9,817 bases of DNA, taken from the NCBI GenBank assembly GCA_023458355.1, contig JAEWZS010000271.1:1-9817 (forward strand), given 5' to 3'. Of this stretch, positions 4,990 through 9,817 are shown piece by piece. The notes beneath the pieces were generated by a model, which saw only the letters and a program-made list of their open reading frames with translations, searched no databases and was not told the DNA's origin. Each line of letters begins with the position of its first letter. Position 1 is the stretch's first letter. The position numbers and the translations under genes are program-made. Origin of the DNA: Bacillota bacterium. Lineage in GTDB: Bacteria; Bacillota; Clostridia; Christensenellales; CAG-138.

Positions 4990-5013
4990 CTATAACTCAT
5001 GCCCGGGTTATAG
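4990..5013. repeat. 7-bp inverted repeat across the isomerase stop codon
   Basis: CTATAAC (4990-4996) and GTTATAG (5007-5013) are perfect inverted repeats separated by 10 nt that include CCCGGG. The right arm covers the TAA stop. No U tract follows. It could protect the mRNA 3' end or be incidental. Confidence 0.3.
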
Positions 5014-5784
5014 CATATACGTCTTGTGAAGCCAGGCTATACTTTTGTGCAACGCTTCCACAGTTTTTGTTTCAAGGACTATACGGCAGCCGCATACCTG
5101 TGCAAGTGCCAGCCTTGCATAAAGATTAATTTCCCCATCCCCCAATGTGAGGTGGTTATGCTTACCTTTCGCGTCGTGCAGATGCATGTGTATAAGGCGG
5201 TTTTTATGTTCCATGTAAAATGGTTCGTCTATATCGAGCGCAGCGTGGCTATGACCTACGTCAAATGTAAGGAAAAAGCAAGGCTCTTCCAACAATGCTT
5301 TGATTGCACGTATTTCAAATGGTGCAAAACCGCCTGCGTTTTCTATGCTATACTTAATACCCGCTCTTTTTGTGCAAATCGCTGCAAAAGTGCGCATACA
5401 GTTTTCATAATGGCTTAAGAAGCGCTCGAAAAGATATACCTTTTCGTCGGGCAGTTTAACGAAAATACCTTTGTTCAAATGGAAGTTGACCACCGGTGCA
5501 CCGATAGCGATTGCAAAATCAGCCGACTGTTTTGCTACGGTAAGATTTGCCTCACGTATTACTGGTTGAAAGGCACACGGGTCAAAAGCCTCCTCCAAAT
5601 GTATAGTAAAATATATACCGAACTCCGCGCGCAGCGCTAAAACCTCTTCAACATCCATCGCATGCGTCTGAAACTGCGGGAAATTCATGTTGATCTCTAC
5701 AAATTGAAGCTCGAGTTTCGCACATAGTGCAGCGTTTTCCCGTAATGTTGGAAGTTCCAAAATTGTCGGCATTCCAAAATCCAT
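5008..5784 (-). CDS. Sugar phosphate isomerase/epimerase-like TIM-barrel protein (AP endonuclease 2 family fold)
   Basis: A 258-aa protein of the xylose-isomerase-like TIM-barrel superfamily (PF01261), whose members are metal-dependent sugar isomerases, epimerases or AP endonuclease IV. Likely metal and substrate ligands, in strand order, are His62 (TIHLEE), His102 (NFHLNKG), Glu148 (SIENAGGF), Asp175 and His178 (FDVGHSH), His203-Asp204 (HMHLHDAKGKHNH), and Glu238 (VLETKT). The LHDAKGKHNHLTLGDGEI block is the common one in this family. There is no signal peptide, so it is cytosolic. The start is ATG 5784-5782, 2 bp after the dnaE stop, with AGAGGA inside the end of dnaE, so it is translationally coupled to dnaE. 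The exact substrate cannot be deduced. Its position beside a replicase and phosphofructokinase would fit either a repair or a sugar role. Confidence 0.85.
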   Translation of the reverse strand: MDFGMPTILELPTLRENAALCAKLELQFVEINMNFPQFQTHAMDVEEVLALRAEFGIYFTIHLEEAFDPCAFQPVIREANLTVAKQSADFAIAIGAPVVNFHLNKGIFVKLPDEKVYLFERFLSHYENCMRTFAAICTKRAGIKYSIENAGGFAPFEIRAIKALLEEPCFFLTFDVGHSHAALDIDEPFYMEHKNRLIHMHLHDAKGKHNHLTLGDGEINLYARLALAQVCGCRIVLETKTVEALHKSIAWLHKTYML

Positions 5785-5786
5785 GG

Positions 5787-8700
5787 TTATTCCTCTGCTG
5801 CTGTAACCGCAACGTTATCAGAACCTAAAAGCTCGTTTGCGCCGCCTGTAAAACCCGTTGAAAGGTTCACATACATATTTTTCGGCACAAGCATTTTGCG
5901 ATTGGTGTTATAGTCGTAAAGCACCACGGGTACGTTGCCCGGAAAACGGGTAAACAGCGCATAGAGCTTGTCCATAAGACTTTGGTCGGCCGTATCGAGC
6001 CGCAAAAACAGCTTTTGGTTCTTTGCAGTTTTTTGTAATGGCGCGATTTCCATAATATTGATGGAGTTGGGCTGATCCTCGCGCATGCTCAACTTCCCCG
6101 TCACCACAACGGCGCTGTCTACTTGCATGGCACTTGAAAAACGCTGGTAGATGGATGGGAACGCGAACATCTCTATAGCACCTGTAAGGTCTTCCAGCGT
6201 CCCATAACCCATAATGCCGCTTCCGGACTTTGTAGCCTTTGCACGGGAAGCCGTAATAATACCCGCAACGCGCACGCGATCACCATCGCCAAAACCGCTG
6301 TTACCCTCGGTATCCGTGAGCATGGATACGGTAGTACCGATCGCCTCAAGTTCCTTTGTGTATTGGAGTAGCGGATGCCCGCTTATGTAGATGCCAATCG
6401 CCTCTCTCTCCATTGAAAGAAGCGCGCTTTGCGTAAACTCCGGTATGTTTGGAAGCGGTATAGCCACCGCAGGTGAAGCCTGCACGCCCGGAATGTCAAA
6501 GAGCGATACCTGCCCGTCTGCACGCTTTTTTTTATCTGCGACAGCACTATCAAGCGCACGCTCGTAAACAGCCATAAGCTGCGAGCGTTTTACATCGAGG
6601 CTGTCAAAACAGCCTGCCTTGATGAGCCCTTCAATAAGCCGCTTGTTAAGCCCGTCGCTACGTGATATGAAGTCATAAAAGTCGCGGAACGGGCCGTTTT
6701 CCTTGCGCTCGCGTAAGATATCGTCCATAGCGCCCTCGCCCACATTCCGAACTGCCGCGAGGCCGAAACGAATCGCACCGTTCTCTACGGAAAAACGCGG
6801 GCGGCTTGTGTTGATATCAGGCGGCAGCACCTTGATGCCACGCACCTTGCAGTAATAGATATATTCACCCGTTTTTTCCGCATTACCTAAAAAGCTGTTG
6901 ATCATAGCGGTCATGAATTCGACCGGGTAGTAAAGCTTCAAAAAAGCCGTTCGATATGCAACGATGGCGTATGCCGCTGCGTGCGATTTATTGAAAGCGT
7001 AGGAAGCGAAATCCATCATCTCATCAAATAGGATGTTGGCAATCTTAGAATCTACACCGTTTCGTACAGCGCCCGGTACCTTGACGACACCGTCTTCAAC
7101 AATGCCGTTCACGAAGTACTCGCGCTCCTTTGCCATCACATCGTGTTTCTTTTTAGACATGGCGCGGCGCACGAGGTCGCTTCTGCCCCATGAGTAACCC
7201 GCAAGATCGCGTACAATTTGCATGACCTGCTCTTGGTATACCATGCAGCCGTATGTATTGTTTAAAATTGGTCTTAGCTTTTCGGTCAGGTATTTAACGT
7301 TGTTTTTGTTATTCTTCCCCGCCACATAACGCGGTATCTGATCCATAGGTCCCGGACGGAACAACGAAATACCTGCTATAATATCCTCGATGGAATCCGG
7401 CTTCAACTGCATCATAAATTGGCGCATGCCTGAGGATTCCAACTGAAAAACGCCATCGGTATCCGCGCGGGAGATCATTTCAAATATCTTTGGGTCGTTA
7501 AACTCGAGCTTATCCATGTCGGGGGGTTCCTTCCCCCCCTCTTTGATGTAGGTGAGGGTATCGCGGATGACGGTGAGCGTACGAAGCCCTAAAAAGTCCA
7601 TCTTCAAAAGGCCGAGCTCCTCGATGGTGCCCATCGGGAACTGCGTGGTAACCGCTTCCTCGTTTTTTTGCAGCGGAACATATTCGGTAAGCGTATCCTT
7701 GCTTATTACAACGCCCGCGGCATGCGTCGATGCATGGCGTGGTAAGCCTTCCAGCTTTAGAGAAAGGTCGATAAGCTTTTTCACCTGAGGTTCGTTATCA
7801 TAGAGCGACTTTAACTCCGGCGACATCTCAAGCGCTTTTGATAGCGTGATGCCCAGCATGCCGGGGATAAGTTTAGCGATCTTGTCTACATCTCCATAAG
7901 GGATACGAAGCGCACGGCCTACGTCTCGTACTACCGCCTTTGCAGACATGGAGCCGAATGTAATAATCTGCGAAACATGGTCCACCCCATATTTTTCGGT
8001 CACATAATCAATGACCTCTTGCCGCCGCTCGATGCAGAAGTCGATATCAAAATCCGGCATGGATATACGCTCTGGGTTTAAAAAACGCTCGAATATAAGG
8101 TCGTATTTGATAGGATCAACATCCGTGATATCAAGCGCATAGGCGACGAGGCTTCCCGCTCCGCTGCCGCGGCCAGGACCTACGGCAATGCCGTTTTCAT
8201 GGGCAAAATTCACAAAATCCCATACGATTAGGAAGTAATCGATAAATCCCATATCGCGGATCACGGTGAGCTCATAGCTGAGTCTCTCTTGTTCCGTCTC
8301 TCCCGCTTGCGGCATCTTTCGTTTCAGTCCTTTTTCGCATAGACGTGTTAAATACACGAACTTATCAGAGCCGTCCGGTGTGACGTATTCCGGGAGATGG
8401 CGTTCGCCAAAAGCGATCGTCACATTACATTTATTGGCAATCTCCTGCGTGTTATCAATAGCATCCTGATAATCGCGCAGCACCGCGCGCATCTCCTGCT
8501 CGCTTTTGAGATAAAACTCATCTGCAGACATCTTCATGCGGTTTTCTTCATCTACAAACCGTGCGGTTTGAATGCACAACAGTACATCCTGCGCCTCAAC
8601 GTCATCCTTGTTAACATAGTGGAGGTCATTTGTGGCGACGGTCTTTATGGATAACTCTTTTGCAAGTGTGTCGAGTTTTGGCAAAACCTCAAGCTGTTCC

Positions 8701-9230
8701 GGGATTCCGTGATTTTGAAGTTCAATATAAAAATCGTCATGGAACATGCTCTTTAGCCGCAAAGCAAGCGCACGAGCTTCGTCATATTTACTCTCTAAGA
8801 GGAGCTGCGGTATATCGCCTGCAATACATGCAGAAAGGCATATAAGCCCGTCACAATGCTTGCTAAGTAGGTCATAATCTATGCGCGGCTTATAATAAAA
8901 TCCCTTCAAGAATGCTTCGGAAGAAAGCTTCATCAAATTCCGGTAGCCGATGTTGTTTTTGGCGAGCAATATAAGGTGTGCATATTCGCGCATACCCTCA
9001 CGGTCGGTCATGGCGCGCGGTGCGACATAGGTTTCAAGCCCCAGAATGGGTTTAATGCCCTGTTTTTTGCATGCTTTGTAAAAGTCGATTACGCCGTACA
9101 TAGCACCGTGGTCTGTTATAGCGAGCGCGTTCATATGGAGCGCTTTCGCACGTTCGATAAGATCGTCAATGCGCGCTGCGCCATCGAGGAGACTATACTG
9201 CGTATGCACATGCAGATGTGTAAAAGCCAT
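5787..9230 (-). CDS. dnaE: DNA polymerase III subunit alpha (DnaE)
   Basis: Catalytic subunit of the C-family replicative DNA polymerase. The 1,147 aa are usual for DnaE1. In order: a PHP domain with apparently complete metal ligands (His7, His9, His41, Glu66, His84, Cys134, Asp202, His204), palm motif GPGRGSGAGS (351-360), catalytic aspartates Asp395 and Asp397 in PDFDIDF, and Asp545 in KMDFLGLR (E. coli Asp401, Asp403 and Asp555). A helix-hairpin-helix region (around LAAVRNVGEGA) and an OB-fold (VRVAGIIT to LSMREDQP) follow, then a short C-terminal tail. The complete PHP set suggests intrinsic metal-dependent proofreading (inference), as E. coli DnaE has lost these residues. The start is ATG 9230 with AAAGGGAT about 5 nt upstream. 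It lies 40 bp after whiA and 2 bp before the isomerase gene. Confidence 0.98.
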   Translation of the reverse strand: MAFTHLHVHTQYSLLDGAARIDDLIERAKALHMNALAITDHGAMYGVIDFYKACKKQGIKPILGLETYVAPRAMTDREGMREYAHLILLAKNNIGYRNLMKLSSEAFLKGFYYKPRIDYDLLSKHCDGLICLSACIAGDIPQLLLESKYDEARALALRLKSMFHDDFYIELQNHGIPEQLEVLPKLDTLAKELSIKTVATNDLHYVNKDDVEAQDVLLCIQTARFVDEENRMKMSADEFYLKSEQEMRAVLRDYQDAIDNTQEIANKCNVTIAFGERHLPEYVTPDGSDKFVYLTRLCEKGLKRKMPQAGETEQERLSYELTVIRDMGFIDYFLIVWDFVNFAHENGIAVGPGRGSGAGSLVAYALDITDVDPIKYDLIFERFLNPERISMPDFDIDFCIERRQEVIDYVTEKYGVDHVSQIITFGSMSAKAVVRDVGRALRIPYGDVDKIAKLIPGMLGITLSKALEMSPELKSLYDNEPQVKKLIDLSLKLEGLPRHASTHAAGVVISKDTLTEYVPLQKNEEAVTTQFPMGTIEELGLLKMDFLGLRTLTVIRDTLTYIKEGGKEPPDMDKLEFNDPKIFEMISRADTDGVFQLESSGMRQFMMQLKPDSIEDIIAGISLFRPGPMDQIPRYVAGKNNKNNVKYLTEKLRPILNNTYGCMVYQEQVMQIVRDLAGYSWGRSDLVRRAMSKKKHDVMAKEREYFVNGIVEDGVVKVPGAVRNGVDSKIANILFDEMMDFASYAFNKSHAAAYAIVAYRTAFLKLYYPVEFMTAMINSFLGNAEKTGEYIYYCKVRGIKVLPPDINTSRPRFSVENGAIRFGLAAVRNVGEGAMDDILRERKENGPFRDFYDFISRSDGLNKRLIEGLIKAGCFDSLDVKRSQLMAVYERALDSAVADKKKRADGQVSLFDIPGVQASPAVAIPLPNIPEFTQSALLSMEREAIGIYISGHPLLQYTKELEAIGTTVSMLTDTEGNSGFGDGDRVRVAGIITASRAKATKSGSGIMGYGTLEDLTGAIEMFAFPSIYQRFSSAMQVDSAVVVTGKLSMREDQPNSINIMEIAPLQKTAKNQKLFLRLDTADQSLMDKLYALFTRFPGNVPVVLYDYNTNRKMLVPKNMYVNLSTGFTGGANELLGSDNVAVTAAEE

Positions 9231-9270
9231 GGTATCCCTTTCCCGGTGTGTGTTTAAAAGGCAAAGCCTA

Positions 9271-9817
9271 TTACCGTACAGGCTCGCCTTTTTCGATACG
9301 TATAGAATTTGCGAGCTCTGTAAGCTTTTGAAGCCTGTGGTTGACGCCTGACCGGCCCAAATTCATAATTTCTGACAGCTCGTTTAGATTTGCTTCGGGG
9401 TAATTAAGCCGTGCCTCCGCCGCCTGCCTTAACCGCGGCGGTAAATTTTCAATGCCCATTTCGGTACGGATGAGTTCGATGTCGATAAGCTGCTGCGCCG
9501 CTGCGAGCGCGGCCTTTTGCATGTTGGATTGATCGAAATTGTTCTGACGATTTACGTCGTTTTTAACGCTTCTAAGCACGCGCTCGTTCTCAAATGCAAT
9601 CGTCGCATCGTTCGCGCCTAAAAAAGCTAGAAAATCAGAAACCATCTCGCCATCCTTCAAATAGACCGCATAGCTTGTTTTGCGGGCTGTTAGGCGAGTG
9701 TTAAAGCTAAAAGCGTTGATAAGCTCACAAAGTTCCCGTGCAAAAAGCTCGTGGCGGCATACGATTTCAAGATGATACCCCTTCTTGGGATCCGTTACAG
9801 AGCCCGCACCTAAAAAC
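9271..9817 (-). CDS. whiA: WhiA DNA-binding regulator, 3' part (5' end beyond the window)
   Basis: The last 182 codons, including the TAA, of a protein usually near 310 aa. The frame stays open to the right edge and begins with FLGAGSVTDP and YHLEIVCRHE, the second LAGLIDADG-like half-domain characteristic of WhiA. The C-terminal helix-turn-helix follows (LNELSEIMNLGRSGVNHRLQKLTELA). WhiA is a conserved Gram-positive DNA-binding protein linked to sporulation in actinomycetes and to division and chromosome organisation in Firmicutes. The stop lies 40 bp before dnaE with no clear terminator between them, so co-transcription is likely. An internal TTG near 9660 is not the start, because WhiA homology continues upstream of it. 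Confidence 0.95.
   Translation of the reverse strand, partial: FLGAGSVTDPKKGYHLEIVCRHELFARELCELINAFSFNTRLTARKTSYAVYLKDGEMVSDFLAFLGANDATIAFENERVLRSVKNDVNRQNNFDQSNMQKAALAAAQQLIDIELIRTEMGIENLPPRLRQAAEARLNYPEANLNELSEIMNLGRSGVNHRLQKLTELANSIRIEKGEPVR

Noticed and set aside
4990..5013. Intrinsic terminator of the isomerase gene
   Set aside because: The arm overlaps the stop codon and no U tract follows. The hairpin at 4908-4924 is the better candidate.
5026..5418. Plus-strand 130-codon frame opposite the isomerase gene
   Set aside because: The composition is cysteine- and aromatic-rich as expected of antisense translation, and there are no recognisable domains.
7521..7539. Frameshift at the G/C homopolymers in dnaE
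   Set aside because: The reading frame and DnaE homology continue uninterrupted on both sides.
6590..9351. Other small frames within or opposite dnaE
   Set aside because: dnaE is intact throughout with all catalytic motifs. The small frames have no independent support.
9271..9660. A short 129-residue HTH gene starting at 9660
   Set aside because: The frame continues upstream to the window edge with clear WhiA sequence, so this is the 3' part of a longer gene.

Overview
The window reads as a chromosomal segment of a low-to-moderate GC Clostridia-type Firmicute. A WhiA-DnaE-PfkA block is typical of that group, SD sites are GGAGG-like and TTG starts occur. I infer a gut-type Clostridia lineage and cannot name a genus. 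All genes I accept are on the minus strand, so transcription runs from the right edge to the left edge.

Right part (2492-9817), housekeeping: the 3' end of whiA, then dnaE (replicative DNA polymerase III alpha), a small TIM-barrel sugar-phosphate isomerase/epimerase-like gene starting 2 bp after dnaE, a terminator-like hairpin and an extended -10 promoter, then pfkA (ATP-dependent phosphofructokinase). rlmD (23S rRNA uracil-C5 methyltransferase) overlaps the pfkA stop by one base. These genes look intact and ordinary.

Left part (1-2533), accessory: the last 42 bp of rlmD are echoed at 417-458 as an orphan coding tail (HVECVTLMSRIKD and a stop, against HVETCVLMSRVEK in the live gene). Homology stops abruptly at the CAC codon of the conserved HVE motif. 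Between the two copies lies a 2,075-bp unit carrying a DUF2695 gene and a serine recombinase that ends before the zinc-ribbon region. This is the architecture of a small integrative element inserted into the 3' end of rlmD (rumA), a known hotspot for serine-recombinase elements in Firmicutes.

The most interesting point is that more than the att-like core is duplicated. Going leftward from each rlmD tail, both copies show the same ordered module: a hairpin at the stop codon, three roughly 30-bp iterons (consensus TGACATCTAACCTG on the plus strand), a 17-bp perfect repeat (ATGTTGGTTAGCCTATT), and then a start codon about 110-125 bp further on. On the right this start belongs to the DUF2695 gene. 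On the left it belongs to a reading frame that runs off the window. I infer a tandem array of related small elements or cassettes at rlmD, with a second member beginning at 458 and continuing past the left edge. The region 34-577 holds the left module, a terminator-like hairpin and a degenerate third copy of some motifs. The region 2075-2491 holds the right module. I see no convincing gene in either.
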